Shown here one piece after another: positions 17,601-26,669 of a stretch of DNA of 27,598 nt. Position 1 is the stretch's first letter; every line of letters starts with the position of its first letter. The stretch comes from Lentisphaerota bacterium (lineage in GTDB: Bacteria; Verrucomicrobiota; Kiritimatiellia; RFP12; UBA3636). The stretch covers positions 1 through 27,598 of the forward strand of contig JALHHX010000009.1 of the NCBI GenBank assembly GCA_022837245.1, given 5' to 3'. A program made the translations under genes and the position numbers. Below the pieces are notes generated by a model. It saw nothing but the letters and a program-made list of their open reading frames with translations, did not search any database and was not told where the DNA came from.

Positions 17601-18511
17601 TGTCCTTCCCCGACATCCCCGAACGGCTCCGGATCGGCGCGGCGCTTGCGCCCATACATGCATACCCGGCGCTCAAAGACGACGGCGGTTCCGTTTCGCT
17701 GCGGCTTTTCACGACGCGCGCGGCCGCGGCCGCATCGCACCGCGAAGGCATCATACGCCTGATAATGCTTGCCGAAAACCTCCACCCGCCAGCGGAATCG
17801 CGGACACCGGGGAAAGCTCCTAAACGACGTCCTAAAACTGTATCGCGCGGCGGCTTCGGGGACATTTCGGCGGACATCGCTTTCGCCTCGTCGCCGGGAG
17901 GCGACTCGCCGCTTCCGGCACAGCCGAACCTCCAGTCCGACATCCTGCGCGGCGCGTTGCTGGCGGTTTACGCGCCGGAATCCGAGACGCTACCACGCAC
18001 TGCGGACTCATTGGCGGTGCTGGTCGCAGCCCGTCGGGCGCAATTCAGGGAACTACATGCGGAAATGGCGAGGCTTGTTTCGGCCATATCAGACGCGGCT
18101 GAAGCGTGCTTCGCAAAGCTCGAACACGCACCCAGTCTGCCTGAAGAGAGCATAGTCGACATTGCGGAGCAGATCGGGGGGCTCGTGTTCAGCGGTTTTG
18201 CAGGCGCAGTGCCGTATGAATGGCTACGTGAATATCCGCGCTATCTTGAGGCCGTGCGCATCCGCATAGAGCGCGGCAACATCGACCCCGCGAAAGAACG
18301 CGGAAAACTCGGTATTGTGCGTCCGTTGTGGAAACGCCAGGTTGGATTTGACAGCGCAGGGGCGCCGTTCAACCGCAAGGCGATGGAGGAGCATCGCTGG
18401 CTTTTGGAAGAACTTCGCGTCTCCGTCTGGGCGCAGGAACTCAAGACAAAAAAAACCGTGTCAGTCCCGCGGCTCGACAAAGTGTGGGCGGAAGTGTCTT
18501 TTTTAGCGTAG
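14660..18511 (+). CDS. hrpA: ATP-dependent RNA helicase HrpA
   Basis: A 1283-residue DEAH-box RNA helicase, close to the length of Escherichia coli HrpA (about 1300). In order: Walker A GETGSGKT at 45-52, TQPRRVA around 73-79, DEAH at 141-144, SAT at 173-175, and motif VI QRKGRCGRIGPG with the ICIRLYSEED segment typical of HrpA. A helicase-associated and OB-fold region follows. The long C-terminal DUF3418-type region includes the LLEELRVSVWAQELKTKK segment. HrpA proteins unwind RNA and have been linked to mRNA processing and rescue of stalled ribosomes. The ATG lies 10 bases after the stop of the GH78-like gene with no clear ribosome site, suggesting co-transcription. Its TAG stop directly abuts the stop of the next, convergent gene. 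Confidence 0.96.
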   Translation: MTDGYPEDQTQPPAALFKTSELPVLAYKGQIVDALKKNQAIVICGETGSGKTTQIPKICLAAGLGEHGLIACTQPRRVATVSVAERVAEEMAPHGDLVGWQHRFARKTPRNMKIKFMTDGILLAEIQNDPLLRRYDTIMVDEAHERTLNIDFILGCLKQILPRRRDLKVIVSSATLETSRFSEFFGNAPVINIPGRTFPVEVRYREAEEDGDLSDAVADAVDEAVSEPTPGDILVFLPGERDIRSCMEALDGRSLSDCAVIPLMASLPAADQRRAFTMLPGKRRIILSTNVAETSVTIPGIRYVIDSGLARISRYNHRAHVKRLHIEPIAQASAEQRKGRCGRIGPGICIRLYSEEDLLKRPAYTEPEIRRTSLAGLILSMLDWRLGDLDTFPFIQPPASSMIREGYKELLELQAIRENGPDRDGNPPASRYSITALGRDIVRLPLEPRLSRMLLAAENERCMRDALTVVSALSCEDPLARPADKSDEADKCHAKFKTEKSDFAAILLLWRFFHDVSPPLSRSAMRRRCKDNFVSYRKLLEWEDVRSQLAAMLKSAKIDANSSSDSDDGLHRALLTGLLGGIGMWDPEEHEYKGANGMRFSIFPGSGLFKKPPKWIMCSELVDTARLYARRAAAIDPDWIEPAARHVCRYNYYSEYWDPKIGTGRALRRVVLYGLLVSDGVRSDISHINPELCRALFIRHGLVEGEFPKPVPQFVRQNLEFIGKYIAAAHKTRSTNPEFELAMFVEHYDELLPEDCVNVPALRKWLAHAPRAEVDRLVFSDADFEEKGDASAGFPDHVDLAGRRLRLSYRHNPRGDDDGITCTVAMHDIPLLRLWHSDWLVPGAVQSKILFMLQELPRATHYEIAAALGGVKGRDLRAIAKLCLEAMEADMPLAHSLARMLSRECRVRVSPAIWLESAMPPQLLIRWRVVDENKAQVFVSRSKKEVFDFHAELMALAPETLAGAAEPDFGGFKETGGIKTVSFPDIPERLRIGAALAPIHAYPALKDDGGSVSLRLFTTRAAAAASHREGIIRLIMLAENLHPPAESRTPGKAPKRRPKTVSRGGFGDISADIAFASSPGGDSPLPAQPNLQSDILRGALLAVYAPESETLPRTADSLAVLVAARRAQFRELHAEMARLVSAISDAAEACFAKLEHAPSLPEESIVDIAEQIGGLVFSGFAGAVPYEWLREYPRYLEAVRIRIERGNIDPAKERGKLGIVRPLWKRQVGFDSAGAPFNRKAMEEHRWLLEELRVSVWAQELKTKKTVSVPRLDKVWAEVSFLA

Positions 18512-19471
18512 TTATTTCCTCAAAGCATCGAGCTTCGACGGAATCGAGAGGATGGCACGCAAGACGTCGATGCAGAAGACGAATGCCAGGAACAACACGT
18601 AGACGTAAATCGGGAGGAGTCCGAGAATAATGCCAACCAACGCCATGCTCGAGGCACCCTGGTAGTCCCCTTTAAACATTGCCAGCAGCAATCCTACCAC
18701 TATCGCGACGGCTCCAACGCACCAAATGAAGGGGGCTGTCAGCAGCAACGCCTTGATCTTGAACGAGACTATGCCTATAAGTTCCTCAGCTGGCGAGCAT
18801 CCCCCGCCGATTTCCGAATTCACAGTTTTGGGTGACAGCGCCATGATGCCCATGAACGCGCACGCGACCGCCAAAACAAGCCAGAAGGCCAAGATGCCCC
18901 AGGAACGCGCCGCGACACCCCAGACTATGGCAATCACCACGCTGGCGGCGGCGAAGAACAGGTTGGCAGCCGCCACGCAGTCGAGGAACGCGCGCGATGA
19001 GAACCGGCTCGGGAAATTTTCGATCAGCTTCGTGATGCCGTCGAACAGTTTGCTTCCTATATATGAAAACACGAGGCATGCCGGCGCCGCGACGAGGATC
19101 CCGAGTAGCGCCATGACGACGGAATCCGCGCGTATCCCCAAGACGACCGCGGCCAAGACGGCGACGGCACCTAAGGCGACGAACGCTGCGGAACCGATAC
19201 ATACGGCCCATTTCGACCCGATGGAGAAACACTCCCCTAACTGCAATCCACGCGCTTTATAAAGGATGTCGTCGAAAAAACGGTTTATAAAACCTAGCCC
19301 TTTGGCGACATTAGTGCAAAGGGGTTCCTTCGGCTGAACCGGGGGAGCCTCATTTTGATCCGGATAGACCTGGGCTTGCGCACCTTGGTCTGGTGGGTTC
19401 TGGTCTGGTTGAACATCCTCTTTTTGGGAGGAAGTGTCATTGCTCTCTCTGCCTTCTTCGATGTCACTCAT
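18512..19471 (-). CDS. Membrane protein of unknown function, six predicted TM helices
   Basis: A 319-residue protein I do not recognise. The first 55 residues are hydrophilic and rich in Gln, Pro, Asp and Glu and are probably a disordered cytoplasmic tail. Hydrophobic stretches that look like membrane helices lie at about 90-112, 117-138, 164-186, 190-212, 238-264 and 275-303. There is no signal peptide and no catalytic motif I can see. The ATG at 19471 has a good AGGAG site 7 bases upstream. It is read leftward from between rarA (139 bases away, same strand) and hrpA, whose stop codon touches its own stop with no base between. Confidence 0.75.
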   Translation of the reverse strand: MSDIEEGRESNDTSSQKEDVQPDQNPPDQGAQAQVYPDQNEAPPVQPKEPLCTNVAKGLGFINRFFDDILYKARGLQLGECFSIGSKWAVCIGSAAFVALGAVAVLAAVVLGIRADSVVMALLGILVAAPACLVFSYIGSKLFDGITKLIENFPSRFSSRAFLDCVAAANLFFAAASVVIAIVWGVAARSWGILAFWLVLAVACAFMGIMALSPKTVNSEIGGGCSPAEELIGIVSFKIKALLLTAPFIWCVGAVAIVVGLLLAMFKGDYQGASSMALVGIILGLLPIYVYVLFLAFVFCIDVLRAILSIPSKLDALRK

Positions 19472-19609
19472 GTTCGCTCTCCTTGTTTACGATGTTTTGA
19501 CCGCGGTTACCGGCGTTTATGCGCCTGTAAAGCAATCTTCTACACGCCCACAAGTCTAACAACATAAACCACGGCATGCAAGAGGTTGTTTAATAATTTT
19601 TACTGGGGG

Positions 19610-20938
19610 TTACTTCCCGGGTCTTTCCCAGTGCTCCAGTCGTTTGGCAATAGTGTCTTCGTAGCCGTTGGCGGTGGGTTTATAATATTTCTTGGATACG
19701 GGGATGTAGTCCTGCTCGACATAGCTACCGGCATAGTCGTGTGGATATTTGTAGGCATATCCCAAGTCTTTGTCGACGGCCTTGACATGTACATTGCGGA
19801 GATGTTCTGGCACTTCCATGACGCGTCCGGCCCTAATATCTGCGGCCGCGCTTTCGAGCGCCATATACGCTGCGTTGCTCTTTGGCGCGGTTGCAAGGTA
19901 AGTGGTCGCCTGCGCCAAAGTGATCCGCGCCTCGGGCATTCCTATGAACTCAACCGCCTGCATTGCCGCAACTGCCACGCTTATGGCGCGCGGGTCGGCG
20001 TTGCCGATATCCTCGGAGGCGCTGATGACGAGGCGGCGGGCGATGAAACGCGGATCCTCCCCCGCTTCGACCATTTTGGCCAGCCAATAGACCGCAGCAT
20101 GTGGGTCGGAGCCGCGGATGGATTTGATGAAAGCTGAGATTGTGTTGTAGTGGCCCTCTTCGTCGCGATCGTATTCGAGAATCTTGCGCTGGACGCATTC
20201 CTGCGCGGCGGCGGCGTCGATATGGCGGAGCCCGTCCTCCTCCGGTGGCGTGCTAAGGGCGGCGATTTCGAGCGCGTTGAGCGCCTTGCGCGCATCTCCC
20301 TCGCAGATCATGGCGATGTGCGCGAGGGCGTCGTCGTCTGCCGCCACACCCTTGCCGCCAAGGCCGCGCTCTTCGTCTTCGAGGGCGCGTTTGAGAAGAG
20401 CGACTACATCCTCCTCCGGGATCGGCTTCAGCTCGAACACCATCGAACGCGAGGTCAATGGCGAGTTGACGAACATCTGCGGGTTGTGCGTGGTGGCGCC
20501 GATGAGCGTGACGCTACCGTCTTCCACGTAAGGCAGCAGCACGTCTTGTTGGGCCTTGTTGAAGCGGTGGATTTCGTCTATGAACAGGATTGTGCCGCCG
20601 CCGGTGGACGTCCGGCGCGCCGTTTCGAGGATTTTGCGCAGCGCCGCCACATTGGAGAGCACGCCGCTCGCGCGACGGAAGCGGCGTTTGGTGCTAAGCG
20701 CCACGACCTCGGCGATCGACGTCTTGCCGCTTCCGGGCGGTCCGTAGAGAATGATGCTGGAGAGGCGGTCGGCGCCTATGACGCGCCGCAGGAGTTTGCC
20801 GGGGCCGACGACGTGCTGCTGGCCGACGATTTCGTCGAGCGTGCGCGGGCGCATGCGCGCCGCCAGGGGCTGTTTCCCCGCCGGGACGCCACCATCCGCG
20901 GATAGCTCCAGGGAATCGTCGAATTCGTCTTGATGCAT
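19610..20938 (-). CDS. rarA: Replication-associated recombination protein A (RarA/MgsA AAA+ ATPase)
   Basis: A 442-residue AAA+ ATPase of the RarA/MgsA/WRNIP1 family, related to clamp loaders and acting at stalled replication forks. PLAARMRPRTLDEIVGQQH near residue 24 is the family's N-terminal signature. Walker A GPPGSGKT lies at 66-73, Walker B LFIDE at about 118-122 with HRFNKAQQD after it, and IGATTHNP near 146-153 is sensor 1. The C-terminal region SEDIGNADPRA and KSNAAYMALESA is typical. Starts are ambiguous: ATGs at 20971, 20947 and 20938. None has a clear ribosome site, and a TATAAT box overlaps the 20947 ATG, which favours 20938 and leaves an N-terminus of the length usual for the family. 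Upstream is the divergent gdhA. Confidence 0.94.
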   Translation of the reverse strand: MHQDEFDDSLELSADGGVPAGKQPLAARMRPRTLDEIVGQQHVVGPGKLLRRVIGADRLSSIILYGPPGSGKTSIAEVVALSTKRRFRRASGVLSNVAALRKILETARRTSTGGGTILFIDEIHRFNKAQQDVLLPYVEDGSVTLIGATTHNPQMFVNSPLTSRSMVFELKPIPEEDVVALLKRALEDEERGLGGKGVAADDDALAHIAMICEGDARKALNALEIAALSTPPEEDGLRHIDAAAAQECVQRKILEYDRDEEGHYNTISAFIKSIRGSDPHAAVYWLAKMVEAGEDPRFIARRLVISASEDIGNADPRAISVAVAAMQAVEFIGMPEARITLAQATTYLATAPKSNAAYMALESAAADIRAGRVMEVPEHLRNVHVKAVDKDLGYAYKYPHDYAGSYVEQDYIPVSKKYYKPTANGYEDTIAKRLEHWERPGK

Positions 20939-20945
20939 ATCGTTC

Positions 20946-20975
20946 ATTATAACCAATGCGCCCCTGGCCATGCAA
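20946..20975 (-). promoter_or_regulatory. Possible promoter overlapping the rarA start
   Basis: Read leftward: TTGCAT (20975-20970), an 18-base spacer and a perfect TATAAT (20951-20946). Transcription would begin within a base or two of the ATG at 20938, implying a leaderless or nearly leaderless mRNA. The -35 box matches only at its first three bases. Confidence 0.3.
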
Positions 20976-21068
20976 CGAATTTTCTTGTTCTGCGTGCGGC
21001 GGAATGATATGTTTTTACCCGTTTTGTTTTACATGATTCCAATAACACTAACGTAGAAAGAGTTTCAA

Positions 21069-22409
<1,341 letters not shown>

Positions 22410-22421
22410 TCCTACAGGCGT

Positions 22422-23003
22422 CTAGTAAACCACGCCGCCCAACGCGGCGTAGTTTTTCAAAACGGCAGCGGCATCATCACGCATGAAATCACGCGTGACT
22501 TCGATGCCGCGCGCTGAGTATGCCGCTGGCCAATCAGCTGGTTTCCGCCCCTCGTCGTAGCCTGTCGCTCTGACGTCCTCATCGCGGGCGGCGCAGACAA
22601 TTCGCGAAATGCCGCTCCAGGGGATGGCGCCCATGCACATGGCGCACGGCTCAGAACTGCTGTATAGCGTCACTTTCGCCGGTTTCAGCGTGTGGGAACC
22701 AACAGCCTTTTGCGCGCGCATTATGCAGACTATCTCCGCGTGCAGCATCGACGACTTAGCCGATATCACTAAGTTCACGCCGGCGGCGACAACCTTGCGC
22801 GTGGTGGAATCAACAGCCACAGCTCCAAACGGTCCTCCGCATTTTTCCTTTATGTTAATGGCGGAGGCCTCGATGGCAGCCCGCATCGCGTCTCCATCAG
22901 TATCAAACGCCGCCGGCAAAGCCGCCTCCCATTCCGTAAACCACAGTGGCAGCTCAAATTCCAGCTTCATGCCTCGCTTTGTGTTTTCTGCGGTGTATTC
23001 CAT
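22422..23003 (-). CDS. Nucleoside/nucleobase deaminase (guanine deaminase-like)
   Basis: A 193-residue zinc-dependent deaminase of the cytidine deaminase superfamily. GGPFGAV at 56-62, the zinc motif HAE at 88-90 with the catalytic glutamate, and EPCAMCMGAIPWSGI at 118-132 with both zinc cysteines are intact. The E-PC-x-MC-x-GAI form resembles guanine deaminases (GuaD) and tRNA adenosine deaminases (TadA). The extra length and the SAKSSMLHAEI context fit a free nucleobase or nucleoside better than tRNA, but the substrate is not certain. The ATG at 23003 has a GGGGA stretch about 8 bases upstream. It lies 23 bases after the heparinase-like gene on the same strand and is likely co-transcribed. 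Its 3' end carries the terminator of convergent gdhA. Confidence 0.88.
   Translation of the reverse strand: MEYTAENTKRGMKLEFELPLWFTEWEAALPAAFDTDGDAMRAAIEASAINIKEKCGGPFGAVAVDSTTRKVVAAGVNLVISAKSSMLHAEIVCIMRAQKAVGSHTLKPAKVTLYSSSEPCAMCMGAIPWSGISRIVCAARDEDVRATGYDEGRKPADWPAAYSARGIEVTRDFMRDDAAAVLKNYAALGGVVY
22432..22457 (+). terminator. Intrinsic terminator of gdhA
   Basis: ACGCCGC (22432-22438), a 5-base loop, GCGGCGT (22444-22450), then AGTTTTT. The stem is a perfect 7 bp and GC-rich. It sits inside the last codons of the convergent deaminase gene, so the same bases encode the deaminase C-terminus on the other strand. Confidence 0.7.
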
Positions 23004-23026
23004 CAGCTATTCCCCACGTGTTGTTT

Positions 23027-25393
23027 CTACTCAACCGAGACAATCCCATCACGCCACCCGTACGTGAGCACTTCAGCCGAGCCCGTGGGATGGCAAACTT
23101 CAACAGTGGCACGATCGGTGTCCGCAAGGGCACGGCGTAGGCGCACCTTGATACCCGAGTTCACTCCTTGGGCGAAGGGAACCACAACGGTCACCAGCCG
23201 CAGCAGGGCTCCTGTCCCCTTGAGCGCGATCCGCGCCTGCGGGGCCGGTTGATCCTCAACGTCGCTCACCCATCCACCCACGGGATCGGTCTCCCCCGTC
23301 GCCACCGAAAGCTTCAACCGCCCGGCCGGCGCAAAGGGCCAAAGCTCCAGATTGGGCAGGCTTTGACGCAAAGTGCGGAACACGCGGTGCCGCCGGTCAA
23401 GCGCAAGCCGCAACGGCACGAATTGGAAACGAGCCTCCAGGTCGCGTGCCGCATCCCCGCGCACCTCGTCGAAAACCACCCAGTAGCGGCTGCGGACGAA
23501 CAGCAAAGCCCTTGTGTGGGAAAGTCCCTCTGGCTGCCCGTCATAAGGTCCGTCATAAGTCGCCCTTACGCTCTCAATCACCCCATCTGACGCAGTCTGC
23601 ACCCGATCCCTGGCGCTGGCGGTCCGTTCGTCATGAGATTGCCGAGCCCACGCCTGCCCGGAGCCGTTGACTAAGACGGTATTGTGAGAATACGTGCTAC
23701 GGTAATATTTGGTCCAGACGTCGCGCATGTAGCCAGTTATACCAGGATCCACGATAAAAGGGAGACCGTATGCGAAGAATTCGACGTTCAAGGCGTCATC
23801 GTGGCAATGGCTCGCACCGGGAGGACCACCGTCAAACAGCGCCCATAGGGCGTAGGCTCCTGTTCCCGAAGCCAAAATATGCATGCCGGCATCTGGAAAG
23901 GCTCGGCTTTTGCCGACGTAGTGCCCTTCCGGACTTGCAACCAGTTCAGGGCGGTCGAAGATCTCCGAGCCAAGCGACAGATAGTCGCGGGCCGACCGAG
24001 CGTGCCAGCCGCTCGAATCGTTAACTGACGGCAAGGTTCCGTCGGGGCGCGTCATGCCCGCGGCGTAATCGAATGTGGCGGTCAGACGCTCGGCGAAGCC
24101 GTCCGGCAGCGGGATTGCGTTTAGACGTGCCAATTTCAGCGGCTCGAGGAACCCGCGGCAGGCCATCATGTGGTAGCCCGGTGCCAGTTCCCAGTCGGCA
24201 CCGTCGGGCCAGACTTGCCGCTCCAGTTCACGCGAAAGCCGCCCGAGCCCGGTCTTGCGCCAGACATCAGCTCGTTTGAACTCCGGGAAGACCACGCCGA
24301 GCACAAAAAGCAACTGGCTCTCGACGATTAGCCAGTTGTTGGGATATCCCGTATAACGTAGCAAATGCTCTGCATGGCCATGGAAACTCTTTAGGATTTC
24401 AATACGCGTGATATCTCGGAAGTTCGGATCATCGAGCAACGCGAAGAAAGCATCGAGCCAAGTACGGCACCCCCGCACAGCCACCGAGAGCGTCTCCCAT
24501 GCGGGATCTCCACCGCCGTTGTGTCCGTCGGGCTCGGGGTTGTCGCGCATCCAGCTCAGCCACAGCTCGTCCAGCGTGCGTATGTAACGCGAGTCGTTCG
24601 TGCCGAGGTAGGCCGACACCAGGGCGTTCATCCAGCCGTGGCGGTTGAAGGCGTGCATCCATTCTAGATAGCCGTTGGGATTTAGGCGCCAATTGACTGG
24701 ATCGCCAACGTCATAGCCGTTTATGTGGTGGCGGCAGATCGCATCGGCCTTCTTCAGCGTCGCGGCATCTGATGCGGGTTTAACCGTTCCAAAATCGTGA
24801 AACGGACGTTGGCGGTTGCGCAGGCGCGCCAGCATGGCGTAGCCGTCGAACCCGCCAAGAGCCTCCTCAAGTCCGGCGTCGGTGAGCCGCGGTCCGACAG
24901 CTCTCTCGCGGCGTTCCACGCGAAGTTCAGCCAGCCACAAGATCGTCCCGGGGGAGCCGACACCTATGGACAGGGTAATTTTTCGCACTGGATAGACCAA
25001 CTCGCCCATTCCGAACACCAGAAAATTCTCCCATGGGAAAGGATAACGCGACCAGTCGCCCTCTGACGCAATATCAGGCGCATGCCCCGTGCCGAACGAA
25101 TCGGGTGCGTCCAAGCCCTCCGTCCGCGTCGTCAGCTCAATGCCAAGAGTCGGGCTTACAGTCCCACCCTCCGTGCGGAAGACCATCACGACTTGGTCAA
25201 AGGCACGCAGGTCTGTCAGAGACGGTGCGAACTCGCCCCGGAACGTCCCGTCCAAATCGAAGCGGACAGCCGGCAGTCCGGCACGGACTTCGACAGGCCG
25301 ATGCAAAGCCGCACCCAGCGTATTGGCATCCATCAACACCCGTGATTCAACGACACGATCAAACTTCTTGCTCTTCTCCTGTTCCATGGGCAT
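23027..25393 (-). CDS. Heparinase II/III-like polysaccharide lyase family protein
   Basis: A 788-residue protein of the heparinase II/III fold. Residues about 40-165 form a beta-rich domain resembling a carbohydrate-binding jelly roll. About 180-500 is a helical toroid with YPNNWLIVESQLL at 350-362, where the Asn and Glu are conserved. About 505-780 is the beta-sheet domain with SHCHDDALNVEFFAYG (528-543), DPGITGY and YYRSTYSHNTVLVNG (563-577), all typical of lyases that act on uronic-acid-containing polysaccharides. There is no signal peptide in the first 40 residues, unlike most secreted members, so it may act on imported oligosaccharides. No ribosome site is visible at ATG 25393 or 25387, and a TAAAAT box lies directly upstream. 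The deaminase follows after 23 bases. Confidence 0.85.
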   Translation of the reverse strand: MPMEQEKSKKFDRVVESRVLMDANTLGAALHRPVEVRAGLPAVRFDLDGTFRGEFAPSLTDLRAFDQVVMVFRTEGGTVSPTLGIELTTRTEGLDAPDSFGTGHAPDIASEGDWSRYPFPWENFLVFGMGELVYPVRKITLSIGVGSPGTILWLAELRVERRERAVGPRLTDAGLEEALGGFDGYAMLARLRNRQRPFHDFGTVKPASDAATLKKADAICRHHINGYDVGDPVNWRLNPNGYLEWMHAFNRHGWMNALVSAYLGTNDSRYIRTLDELWLSWMRDNPEPDGHNGGGDPAWETLSVAVRGCRTWLDAFFALLDDPNFRDITRIEILKSFHGHAEHLLRYTGYPNNWLIVESQLLFVLGVVFPEFKRADVWRKTGLGRLSRELERQVWPDGADWELAPGYHMMACRGFLEPLKLARLNAIPLPDGFAERLTATFDYAAGMTRPDGTLPSVNDSSGWHARSARDYLSLGSEIFDRPELVASPEGHYVGKSRAFPDAGMHILASGTGAYALWALFDGGPPGASHCHDDALNVEFFAYGLPFIVDPGITGYMRDVWTKYYRSTYSHNTVLVNGSGQAWARQSHDERTASARDRVQTASDGVIESVRATYDGPYDGQPEGLSHTRALLFVRSRYWVVFDEVRGDAARDLEARFQFVPLRLALDRRHRVFRTLRQSLPNLELWPFAPAGRLKLSVATGETDPVGGWVSDVEDQPAPQARIALKGTGALLRLVTVVVPFAQGVNSGIKVRLRRALADTDRATVEVCHPTGSAEVLTYGWRDGIVSVE

Positions 25394-25551
25394 ATTTTAA
25401 CACATCCCCGACGAGTGTTCCACGCGTTTTATCCTTCAACTCAGGGACGTGTTGTTGTATCCTTGGCGGTGCATTCGAAAACCCCTATAAATGCCAACGC
25501 GATTCAAGGAATCTATTTAAGAACCCCATAACCCCTAGATAAACTGCACAC
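25394..25551. other. Divergent promoter region between heparinase-like and PHP genes
   Basis: A 158-base gap with no gene. Leftward, TAAAAT (25399-25394) directly precedes the heparinase ATG with a weak -35 (GGAACA, 16-base spacer). Rightward it carries the better promoter described separately. Confidence 0.4.
25463..25491 (+). promoter_or_regulatory. Promoter of the PHP-esterase pair
   Basis: TTGGCG (25463-25468), a 17-base spacer and TATAAA (25486-25491). Transcription would start near 25498, leaving a leader of about 54 bases. No clear Shine-Dalgarno precedes the ATG at 25552. Confidence 0.5.
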
Positions 25552-26598
25552 ATGCGCCTATACCTGCTACCACCCGACGGCGCGTTCCGCCGGGCCAACC
25601 TACACTGCCACACCACAGTCTCAGACGGGACGTTTACCCCGCCCGAAATAAAGTCCCGCTACAAGGCGGCCGGATATGAGATCGTCGCATTCAGCGACCA
25701 TGAAGTGCCACTGCCGCACACGGATCTGAAGGACGAAGCGTTCCTGCCAATAACATCATACGAGATTGCTTTCAACAAGCCAGGGCTGTATGACAACCAC
25801 TGGACGCCCACCCACCACCTGAACCTTTTCTCAAAAGAGGAATGCCCGAAGCGTTTCCCTTACATTTGCCCTGATAAGAATTGGTGGGGCTGCAAATTCT
25901 TTGAACCGAGCGGGTTCGTACCGTCGGATTTTGAAATCGACTCACGCACGCCAGACTACTCCCTCGAGGGCATCCAGAAGCTGATCGATCGCGCCAACGC
26001 CCGCGGCTTTCTCGTATCCTACAACCACCCGGGCTGGTCGCTGCAAAATCCGGAAAACTACGTTCCTCTTGACGGCGTCTGGGGCGTGGAATGCTACAAC
26101 ACCGGTTGCCACCGCGGCGGATACGTGCTCGATAACAGCGAATTGCCTTTATACAACTACTTAAGAGCGGGGAAGGACGTCTTTCCACTCGCGCAGGACG
26201 ACAATCACGGCCCGGGAAGCGAATTCGGTGGCTGGACCATGATTAAGTCTCCCACACTTGAATACTCCGATGTAATGGGCGCGTTGGAGCGCGGCGAGTT
26301 CTACGCTTCCACCGGTCCATCCATAGATCACCTTTGGATAGAAAACGGCACTGTCCATCTAGAATCGCCAGATGGTGTCCTTGCCTTCCTCACGACGGAA
26401 AGCCGCTTCCAGCGTCGATTCGCAGCACCTGCCGGAGAGCGCCTTGTGGCGCGATTCGACATTAAGGAATGGCTGCAGGGCGCACGCGACCCCGCGCGGC
26501 CGCATTCCGAACGCCCATTCTTCAGAATCTCCGTTTACGACGGACAAGGACGCTGGGCTCTCACACGAGGCTTCCGCACGGACCAGCTTCCACTTTGA
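25552..26598 (+). CDS. PHP-domain phosphoesterase-like protein
   Basis: A 348-residue protein with a PHP (polymerase and histidinol phosphatase) metal-dependent hydrolase domain. Metal-binding positions are visible: NLHCHTTVSDG at 16-26 (H18, H20, D25), FSDHE at 47-51, a glutamate in ITSYEI near 71, YNHPGWS at 157-163, and QDDNH at 215-219. No polymerase domain is attached, so it belongs to the stand-alone PHP hydrolases. The last 80 residues are beta-rich. It has no signal peptide. The substrate is unknown; phosphate-ester hydrolysis is the family's usual chemistry. It is divergent from the heparinase-like gene and 71 bases ahead of an esterase on the same strand. Confidence 0.85.
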   Translation: MRLYLLPPDGAFRRANLHCHTTVSDGTFTPPEIKSRYKAAGYEIVAFSDHEVPLPHTDLKDEAFLPITSYEIAFNKPGLYDNHWTPTHHLNLFSKEECPKRFPYICPDKNWWGCKFFEPSGFVPSDFEIDSRTPDYSLEGIQKLIDRANARGFLVSYNHPGWSLQNPENYVPLDGVWGVECYNTGCHRGGYVLDNSELPLYNYLRAGKDVFPLAQDDNHGPGSEFGGWTMIKSPTLEYSDVMGALERGEFYASTGPSIDHLWIENGTVHLESPDGVLAFLTTESRFQRRFAAPAGERLVARFDIKEWLQGARDPARPHSERPFFRISVYDGQGRWALTRGFRTDQLPL

Positions 26599-26669
26599 CC
26601 GGCGGGCAAGCACCCCGAGAACGGGCCCACCAACAACACTAAAACACTGCAAACAAGAAGAACAACACC

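Noticed and set aside
19560..19610. AACAAC/GTTGTT inverted repeat after rarA
   Set aside because: The stem is AT-rich with a long loop and no T-run follows on the rarA strand, so it is not supported as a terminator.
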